Positions 50,560-62,092 of a stretch of 64,000 nt of DNA are shown here, one piece after another. This DNA comes from Channa striata (taxonomy: Eukaryota > Chordata > Actinopteri > Anabantiformes > Channidae). The DNA is taken from the NCBI GenBank assembly GCA_033026295.1, contig CM065180.1, positions 19,125,523 to 19,189,522 on the forward strand, read 5' to 3'. A program made the position numbers and the translations under genes. The notes under the pieces are model-generated. The model did no database searches, had not been told where the DNA came from, and worked only from the letters and a program-made list of their open reading frames with translations. Each line of letters starts with the position of its first letter. Position 1 is the stretch's first letter.

Positions 50560-51738
50560 CCAGAGGTGGGAAGTAACAAATACGTCTTTACAGTCCGTAT
50601 AACTTGAGAATTAATTTTGCGAACCAACTCCTCCCTACATTGTAACTCACATGTCTGTACTTCCAACTCTTTACGTTTTCTAAACAGGAAGAGGAACAGT
50701 CTGGATTCACAAGCAGCAGGGTTTGAACCTCCACAGTCCAGTTTTATTGTAACCTCACTCACTGCAGGAGGCTTCTTACAGGTTTGTCTATTAACATTAA
50801 TACGATTTATTGAATGAATGCAATAATTTCTTTTAAATAGTTTCCTGTATAAACTAAGTTTATAAAATAATGTTTTACAAGTTTAAAAAACAAATAAAAT
50901 AAAACACTAACAGAGCTTTCCCAGGTTGTCTGGTCTGTCTCTAATTTAATTTCATTCTTTAAGTCATAATTAGAGCTGCTGTTTCCTGATCGTAATGTTT
51001 CATATTGTGAGGAATTAATTTTAGTTCCCTAACTCTGGTCTTCAAACTTAAATTTTTATTTTAAGTTTGTTGTGAACATTATTCATCACTGTTTTTAACA
51101 CAAACATGAGATTTTTCTGATACTAAAAATTTCATCCCAGTTTAACAACTGAGACAGAAAATCACGTTGTATTAAAATTAGTTACAACTGCATTTCATTT
51201 TCAGTCTCAGTTTCTCATCAAACTCTGTGGGGAATATTAGCAACATTATACAGTGAAGGTGAAGGTTTTATTTTAATTAGAGAAACTTGTATAATAACAT
51301 TTTTTAAATATTTTTTATTCAGTAAGTTGAATTAATTAACCCTTGGTTGTAGTTTAACTTGAGCTAAAAACGAACAAAAAATTAACAACATGGCAGAGAA
51401 TGATGAAAAACTTAAAAGGTTAAATAAAAAATTAATCTCGATTTATATACAGACTAAAACAAAAATTTACTTTTCTCTCTCTCAGCGTCACAGTAACATC
51501 TGCAGGGGTTTTTGTGCAGCTCAGTATGTAGAAATATTTAACTACTAACTGTGTTATAACTTGGGCTAAAAATGAAAAAAATGGCAACAAAAAGACAAAC
51601 ACTGATTGTTGTTCAGTTGTTTGTTTTACATACTATAAAAAAAATTGTAATTCGATTCAAAACAAATATTTATTTTGATAAAAACTAAAACTGAAAATAC
51701 ACTTTTCTATCAGTCAGCGTCACAGTAACATGTGCAGG
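50560..51738. repeat. Spacer, copy of block T plus D 3' flank
   Basis: 51300-51660 is the downstream flank of the D gene; its counterpart at 4770-5080 shows the deletion that removed the VH4 RSS. Confidence 0.65.
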
Positions 51739-51776
51739 GGTTTGTGTGCAGCTCTGTGGCTTCCTGTGTCACTGTG
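51739..51776 (-). other. RSS of VH27
   Basis: CACAGTG (51770-51776), 22-bp spacer, ACACAAACC (one mismatch). Confidence 0.78.
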
Positions 51777-52214
51777 GCCGTCGAGCACAATAATAAACAG
51801 CAGAGTCTTCAGTCGTCAAGCTGTTCATCTGCAGATACACCTGATCCACGTTGTTGTCTCTGGAAATGGTGAAACGGTTCTGGACAGACGTGGAATAGCG
51901 TATAATGCTTCCACTTGGAGCAGAAATGAAGGCGACCCACTCCAGTCCTTTTCCTTCAGCTTGTCTGATCCAGCTGATATGAGCATCATCATCAGATATT
52001 CCTGCATATGTGCAGGTGAGTTTGTGGGATTGTCCAGGCCTCTTTACCACTGGTTCAGACTCAGTCAGAGTCTGACTGCAAACACCTGAGGACAAAAGAC
52101 AGTTTGATCAGAGCCGAGCCAAAGGAAACACAGACAAAGAAAAAGGCAGATGTGTGTGTGTTGACCAGAAATTACTGGTAGAAGCAGGAAAGTTAAAGAC
52201 GTAGTTAAAGTCAT
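51777..52214 (-). CDS. IGHV: VH27: IGHV family D, the only intact D gene
   Basis: Leader 52166-52214 (MTLTTSLTFLLLPVISG), V exon 52085-51777. VCSQTLTESEPVVKRPGQS, LTCTYAG, CDR1 ISDDDAHIS, FR2 WIRQAEGKGLEWV, CDR2 FISAPSGSIIRYST, FR3 VQNRFTISRDNNVDQVYLQ, TTEDSAVYYCARRP. Family D has an Asn-rich FR3 (DNNVD) and a Cys two residues into the mature chain. Open, with both core Cys. VH4 and the relics at 30293 and 40072 are its damaged copies. Confidence 0.92.
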
Positions 52215-52284
52215 GGTGGAAATGTGTCGTGTGTCGGGTTTGTGGGTTATTGTCTTCACTTAAATAAGGATGGAGGAGACTCAC

Positions 52285-52292
52285 ATTTGCAT
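52285..52292 (-). promoter_or_regulatory. Octamer of VH27
   Basis: Perfect ATGCAAAT. Confidence 0.8.
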
Positions 52293-53452
52293 TGACTCCT
52301 CCTCACAGAGATACAAATTAAAGGGATTTGATCTAAACTCAATATTTATTGTTTGTTACATTCAAACTAGTTACATATATACTGAGTGTTGTATTTCATT
52401 TTTATTGATATGATGGACAGACGTGAGTCCTGACAGACATATATCCCATCAACTGTTTAATTCTGAGCTGGTCGATGGCTGCAGCTTTTCCTTGTGCACA
52501 GCAAACTGAAGCACACACACAGACACTTAGACATGACTCAGAACAGACATTGTCATAAGTTTAGCAATTTAATATGGTAAAAAAAAAAAACATAAAAACA
52601 TTTGTTATAAATTGATAATCTCTTTACGTAATGTTCTATGGTCCATGACACTATCGTCATCAGAAATACTCAGTCCTTTCCTGCCCTCTGCAGTTTATAA
52701 GGAGAGACTGCACACGGTCCTTATGACTAATGCACATTTACATATTTTAATATTTATGCTCTGTGTTTTGTTAGTAAAATGAGGGAACGAAAAAATATAT
52801 CAAAACAGTAGATTTTCATTTCTTACAAATGGCTGAAGGTTTGCAGTTATGTATAAAAGATGTTAGAAATTCTGTTCTACAGCATAAAATACAATAGTTT
52901 CTATACAGCTTTAAAAAACTTTAAAGACGAAACAACTTATTATTTCATTATTTCTTTGCATCAGTTCAAGTTCAAAATATTTATTTTAAGTCAATAAACA
53001 AAGTGCGACTTCCTGTTGACTGTAACCAGCTACATGTGGCACATTAATCCTGGTTCCTGTTCACCTTGAGATCAACTGTCTGCAGTGATGAACTCGTACT
53101 GACTGATGGAGCTGAAGTTCCTGCTGATAGACACGTGCTCAAAGTCGACTATTCAGAACACAAAGAACACACACCGAGTGTGTTGTGTTCAGTGAACACA
53201 CCACATCTGGGAATCGAACCTTAGTTACACACGAGAGGCAAATATGACACAGACTTTGGTCTTTGTTTTATGGGTGAAAATGCAGGATTATTATTCATGA
53301 CATAATTTACTTTACTTCACATCATTCATAGGCTGTAAAGTGTAAAGTGTGTTTTGAAGTCAAAAAGATTGTTGTCTTTATTTAAAAGTAAGGTAAAAAT
53401 CTATGTAAAAAATATGATTATGATCAATATTGCAGTTATGGCAGGTTAAGTA
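52293..53452. repeat. Spacer, copy of block Q
   Basis: B-box-like motif at 53210-53220; no gene. Confidence 0.7.
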
Positions 53453-53491
53453 GGTTTTTGTACAGCTGTTCAACCAACTTCAGTCACTGTG
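53453..53491 (-). other. RSS of VH28
   Basis: CACAGTG, 23-bp spacer, ACAAAAACC. Confidence 0.9.
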
Positions 53492-53920
53492 AGTCTCTGG
53501 CACAATAATAAACAGCAGAATCTTCAGTTTTCAGACTGTTCATCTGCAGATACACCTGCTGTCTGCTGTCGTCTCTGGAGATGGTGAACCGGCCTTTCAC
53601 TGAGTCCGAGTAGTAGATGCTAGTACTATAGATGTAAGCGATCCACTCCAGTCCTTTTCCAGGAGCCTGTCTGACCCAGCTCATACCATAGTCACTAAAT
53701 GTGAATCCAGATCCAGTACAGGTCAGTGTGTGAGATTCTCCAGGTCTTTTAACAACTGGTTCAGATTCTGTCAGAGTCTGAGCATCAACACCTAGAAGGA
53801 GAAGAACAAGAAATCAAACTTCCATCTGTGATATTTCAGTAGTTTATAGTTAAATGAAGTGTAAGTGTCACCTGTCCAGCAGAGAGTTAACAGCAACAGT
53901 CCTGTCCTACAGTCCATCAT
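53492..53920 (-). CDS. IGHV: VH28: IGHV family A
   Basis: Leader 53872-53920 (MMDCRTG type), V exon 53791-53492 with a TTCTAG acceptor. CDR1 FTFSDYGMS, CDR2 AYIYSTSIYYSD, FR3 SRDDSRQQVYLQ, YYCARDS. Near copy of VH8. Complete and open. Confidence 0.92.
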
Positions 53921-53992
53921 GTCCAACTGTGTGTCCACTGTCCTCTGTCGTCCTCTCTGCAGACACATAAGTAGAGCTGGAGGACATCTGAG

Positions 53993-54000
53993 TTTTGCAT
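53993..54000 (-). promoter_or_regulatory. Octamer of VH28
   Basis: ATGCAAAA. Confidence 0.7.
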
Positions 54001-54381
54001 TAACTCCTCCTCAAATGGCCGAAGCCAGAAACTCAAACAAGAACAGTGAGAACATGAAGACAACACGTTTGAATACGTAAACTTATAGCTGTAATTTAGA
54101 CGTGTTTTTGATTCCACTTCTGTCTCCTCCAAGATTAATGATTAAAAGAACTTTATTTATAACTCTAATAAAATGTGAGTATTACTTTATAGATTTACAT
54201 CAGCTTCCTCTTCACTCACACTCCTCAGATCATCTTAGAATAGTGGAGACTTTGTTTCTTACTGTGTGTTTTACTCCTGCTGTCATTACTGGGAACAATT
54301 ACTGTTAGTTACAGCAAATAACCATGTTTTTGTTGAGCACAAGAAACAGGAAGTTACAAACCTCAACTACAGCTGATCTTT

Positions 54382-54508
54382 CCCCATTCCAGTCCTTTTC
54401 CTGGTTTCTGACGAAGAGCAAGTCTTTGGACTTTACAGGACTCGGTGAGTGATTGTCCAGGTCTGCTGACTACAGGCTCTAAGGGGGTGAGGGACTGGCC
54501 CTGAGCAG
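54382..54508 (-). pseudogene. Family F V relic, copy 3
   Basis: Same FR1-FR2 remnant as 14807-14933. Confidence 0.75.
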
Positions 54509-55628
54509 CTGGAAGAGACAGACACAGCAACTGCACAGGTTGATATGAAGCTTATAATACGCAGGCACAACAGGTGGAGACTGTTCATTTTTTTGATCAA
54601 TTGAAAATGTAAATATTTAATTGATTCTTTATTTATTGCTTATTTATGTCTTTTCTTCCGAGCGTTATAATAAAGTGGATTCCTGTGATGATAATAAATC
54701 TAGTGAAGCTGATCACTGCAACAAATCCAATGAGACCAAACAGAAAGTTTAGTTGATGATGTAAATAGAGGAAGCAGCGACTTCAGCACCACAGTAACTG
54801 TGACTGTGTCCTCAGTCACTGTTCATCTGTGTGAACTGGATCCTTGTGAGAATTTCTTTACAATAAGCTGAGACAGACGGGTGTGAGTCCAGGGTGGACC
54901 CACAAAAACTGATTTCCTCATTGTTTTGCCCAATAAAGCACATGACAGTCCCTCATTTATACAATTATACAACAAAAACAGTAGAAAATTAAGTCAATAT
55001 ATATTTAACTGAGTGTTTTGTATATTTATTAATTATTATTTAACTGGTTCTGAAGGATTCTTTACATACTGTGATACTCCAACTCTGCTTCACACTCCTG
55101 CAGACTGACAATTAAAACAGATTCAGTAAAGACATTCACCAAGTCAAATGTTTAATATTCATCTACAGTCTCAGAGGAGACGTTTGAATAAAACTGTAAG
55201 TTTACAAGAGACGGGTTCAGTACGTTGATATTGGATTTTATTTCAGGGTTTTCAGCTTTTGTGATTGTCACAAATTATTTGGTGTACATGTCATTTGTCA
55301 TTTTTTTGTCAACTCTTCAAATAAAGGGGGGGGGGGGATTTTTTAAAGAACATTAATAAATAAATGATGTGACCCTTTTTGGGGGGGTAGTTGAATTCAT
55401 ATTTTATGAAATCTAATGTTAAGAAGTAAAAATAAACATTTGTTTTCTTCTCGGCTGTAAGAGAGTTTAAAGTGACATGAAAACAACATTATCACTGGCC
55501 AAAGTAATTTATCAAAAAAATGAGAGGATCTGTTTTAACTATTGATTTTAGTTTTTTAGTGTTGGGATCTGAAATCATTCATGGTCTTTGGGCTCCTCCT
55601 CTGGTGACTTTACGTAAAGACACTGAGG
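54509..55628. repeat. Spacer, copy of block U
   Basis: G run of about 12 at 55327-55338; no gene. Confidence 0.65.
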
Positions 55629-55667
55629 GGTTTTTGTTCAGCTCCACTGATGGTTTGTGTCACTGTG
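55629..55667 (-). other. RSS of VH29
   Basis: CACAGTG, 23-bp spacer, ACAAAAACC. Confidence 0.9.
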
Positions 55668-56077
55668 TCTCTCTGGCACAGTAATACACAGCAGTGTCTT
55701 CAGGCTGGACATTCTGTCCAATTAGAGTCACTGTCTTACTGGACGAGTCTAACTGAACACTGAACTTGTTCTTCAGTGAATCTTTGACATCTGTATCTCT
55801 ACTCATCCACTCCAGTCCTTTTCCTGCAGCTTGTCTGATACAGTTTGTCCAGTAGTCACTCACAGAATAAGAGACCTGACAGGTGATGGACAGACGTTGA
55901 CCTGGCTGCACAGTCACAGACTCTGGCTGTGTCAACTCTTCACACTTCACACCTGTTAAAAGAAGAACATGAAATGAAATATCACGTTATGCTGCAAAAA
56001 ACCTCATGACTTTGTCAAATCCAGAGAGACTCACAGGATCCAGCTGCCAACAGCAGCAGCAGAGCTACAGAGAACAT
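55668..56077 (-). CDS. IGHV: VH29: IGHV family B, short CDR2, invariant Trp lost
   Basis: Leader 56035-56077 (MFSVALLLLLAAGSC), V exon 55952-55668. The frame is open, but FR2 reads CIRQAAGKGLEW: the Trp that packs on the core disulfide is Cys. CDR1 SDYWTN, CDR2 SRDTDVKDS, FR3 KFSVQLDSSSKTVTL, YYCARET. The promoter octamer is ATGCAGAC where sister genes have ATGCAAAC. By IMGT-style rules this is an ORF or pseudogene. RSS and splice sites are fine. Confidence 0.85.
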
Positions 56078-56157
56078 GGTTTACAGTGACGTGACGTGAA
56101 GTCCACAGACAGTCTGATGTGAAGCTTTTATATCTGAGTGACAGGAAACATCAGTGA

Positions 56158-56165
56158 GTCTGCAT
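56158..56165 (-). promoter_or_regulatory. Mutated octamer of VH29
   Basis: ATGCAGAC; two mismatches to ATGCAAAT. Confidence 0.55.
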
Positions 56166-56862
56166 AGACTCAAACATGGAACATGAATATTGGCCGAATT
56201 GGAGCCAATGATGTTGAATTTTGTGATTTTTAAAAATGTTTCATCTTTGGAGAAATAAAACAGTGGTTTGTAATTTAAAATAATGAATCTCTGGGTGTGA
56301 CGTCAATATTAAAACATGATCTAATTTTATCAATTTAAAGATAAGAATCACTACTTATAATGACATTATTACTGCTGTTACGAAAGTGTCTATGATAGAA
56401 AACATTAAATCAACACTGCAATGACAGTTATGATGTGCATTCAATGAATGATGAGAAATCACTAAGAACTTCCTGTAAGTAATTTATTTAAATATGTTTA
56501 TATTTTTTAAAGTAGTGAATCTCTTTTAAATTGGATTTTAACACTGAGAGAATTTCTTAGATTGCACATTTTTTTCTTATGTCTTTGTTTATTTACCCAC
56601 TTATTTGGTCACTGAGCAAAAGGGACGACAGTCTGAAAACAATAAAAGCTTTTATTAATTTAAAGTAAATTTTTAATCATATTTGGTTCATGTTTTTCAC
56701 TTTAATCCTGATAAAATATCTCTATCTCAAACATTAGAATGGGGCTTTAATTTCTAAACCTTTAAAGATTTAAGGACATGAAATATGTTAAATAAAGAAC
56801 AGATTATGTGTGAGTCAGACTAACAACAGAAGAAATGTTGTGATGAATCTACAGAGACTCAC
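56166..56862. repeat. Spacer shared with 44621-45260
   Basis: At the position where VH23 lies in the sister copy, the sequence diverges near 56785 and no V exon follows. Confidence 0.6.
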
Positions 56863-56905
56863 AGGATCCAGCTGCCAACAGCAGCAGCACAGTGAAGGAG
56901 AACAT
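56863..56905 (-). pseudogene. Orphan family B leader exon
   Basis: 43 bp reading MFSFTVLLLLAAGSC with a good GTGAGT donor, but no V exon or RSS in the 700 bp downstream. The upstream TATA-like sequence remains; the octamer position reads ATGAAAAT. Confidence 0.75.
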
Positions 56906-57076
56906 GGCTGGTATTGAAGGTGAAGAGATGAGGTGAACTTCTCTGTCTGCCACTGACTGTCCCACGTGAGGATTTCATTTATAGCTTTGTCAGCAGGACG
57001 ATTTTCATAGAGACATGGGAGGTGATGGTCAAATGGACGAGAGTCAAACTAAGGCAAAACAGAGGAACCTGTTAAT

Positions 57077-57208
<132 letters not shown>

Positions 57209-57329
57209 GTATACTACTTAACTTATATTTAATTACATTACAATAGAAACACTTCTTGATAATAAAATATCCCCTGAGATGATCATTGCAGTACAGACAA
57301 ACTGAATGTTAGTTGTAAATACAGGAAGT

Positions 57330-57368
57330 AGTTTTTGTCGGACTCTCCTATTACTGTCTGTCACTGTG
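57330..57368 (-). other. RSS of VH30
   Basis: CACAGTG (57362-57368), 23-bp spacer, ACAAAAACT. Confidence 0.85.
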
Positions 57369-57702
57369 TCTCTGGCACAGGAATAAACTGCTGTGTCCTC
57401 AGTCTTCAGCTTGTTCACCTGTAGATAAACTTTACTGCTGGATCTGTCCTGGACTGACTGGCAGTAATATATGGGTGAAGTAGCTGTGTGCACCAAAGAG
57501 ATCCACTCCAGTCCTTTACCAGGAGCCTGTCTGATCCAGCACCACACTGAGCCTCCAAAGCTGAACCCAGATGTGGTGCAGGTGAGTCTGTGGGATTCTG
57601 CAGGTCTTTGAACTGCAGGTTCAGACTCTGTTATGGTCCGACTTTTAGCGCCAGTTAAAGAAACTGAACAAACGCCCAAAGTGTGATCTTTCTGTCGGCC
57701 AT
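57369..57702 (-). pseudogene. VH30: IGHV family G, apparently intronless, FR3 deletion
   Basis: ATG at 57702-57700 opens MADRKITLWAFVQFL and a stop. One base out of frame, and with no intron between, V sequence begins: GAKSRTITESEPAVQRPAES, LTCTTSG, CDR1 FSFGGSVWC, FR2 WIRQAPGKGLEWI, CDR2 LVHTATSPIYYCQ, then SVQDRSSSKVYLQ, KTEDTAVYSCARDT. FR3 lacks about seven codons (the FTISRDN stretch) and YYC is YSC. Extra Cys residues lie in CDR1 and CDR2. The promoter-like GTGCAAAC (57780-57787) and the RSS are still at normal distances, suggesting loss of the intron in place. Confidence 0.75.
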
Positions 57703-57779
57703 GTTGTCAGTGTGTTTAGTCTGTGTTCAAGTCTGTGATTGTCTTTAAAGATGAAGTAAACTGGATCCCTGTGAGATTT

Positions 57780-57787
57780 GTTTGCAC
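57780..57787 (-). promoter_or_regulatory. Octamer-like box of VH30
   Basis: GTGCAAAC, two mismatches to ATGCAAAT. Confidence 0.45.
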
Positions 57788-58127
57788 TTCCTGTAGCTTC
57801 TCCTTCATCACACTCTGCTTTTACAGTCAAATTCAGTGAAATAGTAACTAACAGAGAATCTCACTGGTAACTAGTAACTTCACAGTTATGAGTTTATTGA
57901 TTGATTGAGTCCAGTTTAGTTTTTTTAAATAAATGCTAAAAATGAAATGTAAACTTTAAAACCATCACTAAATCTGATAGCAGAGTTTGGTGCAGCTGGT
58001 TGAAGGTGTAGATTCTTTAAAATGACTTTAATACTTTAAATACGTTTGAATCCACAGACACACAGAGAATCATTGGGCGTCTAGAGGAACTGAAACCTGT
58101 GTGATCACATCACAAACACTAACAGGA

Positions 58128-58240
58128 AACTGTCTGCTGTCGTCTCTGGAGGTGGAGAACCGGCCTTTGACTGACTCACAGTAGTGTGTGCTAGTGACTT
58201 TCATAGTGACAGACCGTTCCAGTCCTTTTCCAGGTTCTAA
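58128..58240 (-). pseudogene. Family A FR2-FR3 fragment
   Basis: PGKGLE, CDR2 KVTSTHYCESVKGRF-like and SRDDSR phrases in damaged frames. No Cys end, RSS, FR1 or leader. Confidence 0.6.
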
Positions 58241-58789
58241 TACAGCAGCTCTGCCATGAATTCAACAAGGTTATAATTTTTCAGTATTTGAGTTCAAACT
58301 GTCAGAGAGGTGATAATTCGACTCTCTGCTTATCATGGAGGTCATCGTGGGTCGTGGAGTCGTCCTGGAGTTCATTATTCCTCTTCTTAGAACGTGCTCC
58401 AGTCCGACTCCACCGCCCACTTCAACCTCCAACATGTGTTTGGTGGTTAGACTGTCTGGTGTTTCTGTGAAAAATGCAGCATTATGTTGCACTGGGCGAC
58501 ATAATGAAAACAAGTTTTTATCGGGTGCTTTCATGCATACGAAATTTAGTATTTCACTCAATAACTAGATTGTTGTGTTGTGATGCATATATAGGATGTT
58601 TAGGTTAAAATGAGGTCAGACAATATAAATGACCTTTTAATGGACTATAATATGGCAAATTGGAATAAACGGTGATATGTTACAAAATCTGGGAAATATT
58701 ATGCAAACTATTATATACTGTATATCTTCTTGGTCTAAAAGGTTTGATGATGAGGAGAATAAAGACGTCTGAGGTCGTATGTGACACCA
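58241..58789. other. Spacer, partly shared with 23887-24117
   Basis: 58241-58575 has nothing recognised on either strand; 58580-58789 is the block also found after the LINE fragment. Confidence 0.55.
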
Positions 58790-58828
58790 AGTTATTGTAC
58801 AAATGTTCAACCAGCTTCAGTCACTGTG
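58790..58828 (-). other. RSS of VH31
   Basis: CACAGTG, 23-bp spacer, ACAATAACT (two mismatches). Confidence 0.8.
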
Positions 58829-59255
58829 AGTCTCTGGCACAATAATAAACAGCAGAATCTTCAGTTTTCAGACTGTTCATCTGCAGATACACCTGCTGTC
58901 TGCTGTTGTCTCTGGAGACCGTGAACCGGCCTTTCACTGACTGAGAGTAATAGTTGCTACCACCACCATCAGTAGCGACCCACTCCAGTCCTTTACCAGG
59001 AGCCTGTCTGACCCAGTGCATCCAGTAACTGCTGAGTGAAAACCCAGAGACGGTACAGGTCAGTCTGTGAGATTCTCCAGGTCTTTTCACAACTGATTCC
59101 GATTCTGTCAGAGTTTGACCATCAACACCTGTAAAAGCAGAAAACTTAGCTACAGTTTGACACAGTAAAAAAAAAACAAAAAAAACTCAAACTCAGTCAC
59201 AATCGTCACCTGTCCACCAGAGAGTTAAAATCATCAGTCCTGTCCTATAGTCCAT
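58829..59255 (-). CDS. IGHV: VH31: IGHV family A, LMI leader subgroup
   Basis: Leader 59210-59255 (MDYRTGLMILTLWWTG), V exon 59128-58829. VDGQTLTESESVVKRPGES, LTCTVSG, CDR1 FSLSSYWMH, FR2 WVRQAPGKGLEWV, CDR2 ATDGGGSNYYSQ, FR3 VSRDNSRQQVYLQ, YYCARDS. The FR1 end is VSGFSLSS where most A genes have GSGFTFSS. Complete and open; the weak nonamer is the only reservation. Confidence 0.9.
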
Positions 59256-59330
59256 CGTGTCCAACTGTGTGTCCACTGTCCTCTGTCGTCCTCTCTGCAG
59301 ACACATAAGTAGAGGCAGGAGACATCTGAG

Positions 59331-59338
59331 TTTTGCAT
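59331..59338 (-). promoter_or_regulatory. Octamer of VH31
   Basis: ATGCAAAA. Confidence 0.7.
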
Positions 59339-60314
59339 GAACTCCTCCTCACAACAAGGACGGCAGCTTCATGGTTTCCAGTCGTGTGAGTCACACTGAG
59401 CCCTGAATGTCAGAAACTCCATCAACTCCCCAGCAAAGTCCTGTTCATTTTCCATCTGTTCTGTCATGAATATTTATTTCAAATGTCAACAAGCAAACTT
59501 CAAGTTTCTCAAAGTATTTCAATCACAAACTAGAGCAAAAACCCTGAGACGTTAGTTTAATATTTAGTGTTTTTAAATGATGTTTGATATAAAAAAAGTA
59601 AAAAAGCCACAACATTTGAGTCTTGAAGCTCATAGCAGAAGGAAACTCAGAAGAAACATGTTTTAAAGTAAATATTATTCAGCATTTTACACCTGATTAT
59701 GAATCAGGGATGTAAGTTATTTCCACAAAGACACTGGAACTATTTCTGCTCCCAAATACACAACAGATTTTTGAAAATATTAACTGACATAAAATTCAGT
59801 TAATTATCTCATTCCAGGTTAATAATGAACAGGTGGATGTTTTACAGAGTGAACTGTACTTATCTTACACTGACAAACACGTGATCTTGTATTTCTGGAA
59901 AAAATTCAAACAGCAGTCACCATAATCTCCATCACTCATTGCTTCTAATGCATTTATTACTCTCACAATCAAACATTTAGCAGATGCTTTAGTTTAAAGA
60001 GATTTTACAGAAAGTGTTAGTGTGATGATATAAATACAGGCTCCATCTGTCAGCAGCAGTACTGAACATCAGTGCTGTTCTGACAAACGAACATAACAGG
60101 AGGGTTAGAACGTCTGATTAATTTAAAATATATCCTCAAACAAAATTAGCTAAAATAATAGTGTACATGTCATTTTATTAAACTAAATTAATAAAAGTCT
60201 CATTCCCAGAATACATTTTTCTATAAATGGTCCAAATGTTTTCTCTCCTGAATTCATTCATGGTCTGAGGCTCCTCCTCTGGTGGTTTCATGTAACTAGT
60301 GTCAGACACTGAAG
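59339..60314. repeat. Spacer, block R then unique sequence
   Basis: Block R to about 59890; 59890-60240 has no recognised feature; 60250-60314 is the common B 3' flank. Confidence 0.6.
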
Positions 60315-60353
60315 GGTTTTTGTTCAGCTCCACTGATGGTTTGTGTCACTGTG
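60315..60353 (-). other. RSS of VH32
   Basis: CACAGTG, 23-bp spacer, ACAAAAACC. Confidence 0.9.
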
Positions 60354-60775
60354 TCTGTCTCGCACAGTAATACACAGCAGTGTCTTCAGGCTGGACATTC
60401 TGTCCATTTAGAGTCACTCTGTTGCTGGAAGATTGTAAGTCAATACTGAACTTGTTCTTCAGTGAATCTTTGAAGTATATGTCCCCTACACGTGCATAAG
60501 CCATCCACTCCAGTCCTTTTCCTGCAGCTTGTCTGATCCAGTGTGTGTAGTCATTGCTCACAGAATAAGAGACCTGACAGGTGATGGACAGACGTTGACC
60601 TGGCTGCACAGTCACAGACTCTGGCTGTGTCAACTCTTCACACTTCACACCTGTTAAAAGAAGAACATGAAATGAAATATCACGTTATGCTGCAAAAAAC
60701 CTCATGACTTTGTCAAATCCAGAGAGACTCACAGGATCCAGCTGCCAACAGCAGCAGCAGAGCTACAGAGAACAT
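60354..60775 (-). CDS. IGHV: VH32: IGHV family B
   Basis: Leader 60733-60775 (MFSVALLLLLAAGSC), V exon 60650-60354. CDR1 SNDYTH, FR2 WIRQAAGKGLEWM, CDR2 AYARVGDIYFKD, FR3 KFSIDLQSSSNRVTL, YYCARQT. Complete and open. Confidence 0.92.
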
Positions 60776-60855
60776 GGTTTACAGTGACGTGACGTGAAGT
60801 CCACAGACAGTCTGATGTGAAGCTTTTATATCTGAGTGACAGGAAACATCAGAGA

Positions 60856-60863
60856 GTTTGCAT
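60856..60863 (-). promoter_or_regulatory. Octamer of VH32
   Basis: ATGCAAAC. Confidence 0.7.
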
Positions 60864-61169
60864 AGACTCAAACATGGAACATGAATATTGGCCGAATTGG
60901 AGCCGATGATGTTGAATTTTGTGATATTTTACTTTCGCACTTTTTAAAAATGTTTCATCTTTGGAGAAATAAAACAGTGGTTTGTAATTTGAAATAATGA
61001 ATCTCTGGGTGTGACGTCAATATTAAAACATGATCTAATTTTATGAATTTAAAGATAAGAATCACTGCTTATAATGACATTATTACTGCTGTTAGGAAAG
61101 TGTCTATGATAGAAAACATTAAATCAACAATGTAATGACAGTAGAAGTTTAAGTTTGGTAACACAATTT

Positions 61170-61486
61170 GTTCTTCAGAGCATCATTTTGGGAAAAGCCT
61201 CCTCCTCCATATTGAAGCATATTATTCACGCAGAAAAAATTCTTAATCATAAATAGTAAAATATTTATCATGATAGATGAAGATGGAGGAAGCAGATACA
61301 AAGAAAACCTGACAAGCCTGACTGCAGATATTTGTGTGTGTCCACCAGAAACTGCTGGTATCAGCAACAATGTTCTACATGTAGTTAAAGTCGTAGTGGA
61401 AATGTTTTGTCTGTCTCATTTGTGGTTTGATTTGTCTTCAGTTTGCAGTGAGAATCAATAAGGATGAAGGAGACTGAGATCTGCAT
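61170..61486 (-). pseudogene. Composite D-leader/E-fragment relic, copy 4
   Basis: Leader-like exon 61346-61394 with ACG start; E fragment near 61176-61225; octamer ATGCAGAT at 61479-61486. Confidence 0.7.
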
Positions 61487-61907
61487 TGACTCCTCAAGAG
61501 CTAAGAAAATCTAAAAGATTGACGTCTTACTCTTACTGGTGTTTCAGCTGTTGACTGAGAGTTTTTAAAGCAGCAAAACTTTGCATAGACGTCGCTCTGC
61601 AGGTTCAAACAGGAACACACACATTTACACGAGGAGAGGAACAAAGTCTTTGGGATCAGATGAGCTGGGAAAGTTTGATATAATATACATTTAAAAAATC
61701 CTGAGTAACTACAAATGAAACGGTCATATTGTTCCTGTATTGGGTGATAATGTAATAGATATCTATGTGTTCAAATGTGAAAAAGTCATTAAAAAGTTCC
61801 ATCACACTAAATGATTGTGATGAATCTGTTCAAACTCGTTTCTATAATAATCTTTAATGTTAGAACATGTGTGTGTTTGTGGTTCAGTCACATCCTGTTA
61901 GTCTCTG
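61487..61907. repeat. Spacer with orphan promoter segment
   Basis: 61530-61660 matches the promoter of the orphan leader at 35273-35321. The site at 61680-61695 is the empty counterpart of the solo-LTR insertion. Confidence 0.6.
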
Positions 61908-62092
61908 GGTATTTGTGCACATTTGTTGGTGGTTGGTGTCACTGTGGTGTAACGTGACAGTAATAAACATCTGTGTCCTCAGGCTGCAGGTTCTGTCCTT
62001 TTCTAGTCTCTGTCCCAGCAGACATGTCTCTGCTGACATCAACACTGTCCAGCTGTACACTGCACTTCATCACGACTAACATGCATTTGCAT
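61908..62092 (-). pseudogene. Family E-like relic: octamer fused to FR3, copy 2
   Basis: RSS CACAGTG (61940-61946), 23-bp spacer, ACAAATACC (61908-61916). FR3 as at 19662-19785 but with a 1-bp loss next to the RSS that shifts the Cys codon frame. Octamer ATGCAAAT at 62085-62092. Confidence 0.7.

Noticed and set aside
58271..58568. Overlapping open frames on both strands
   Set aside because: No recognisable motif and no paralog in the window to test for constraint.
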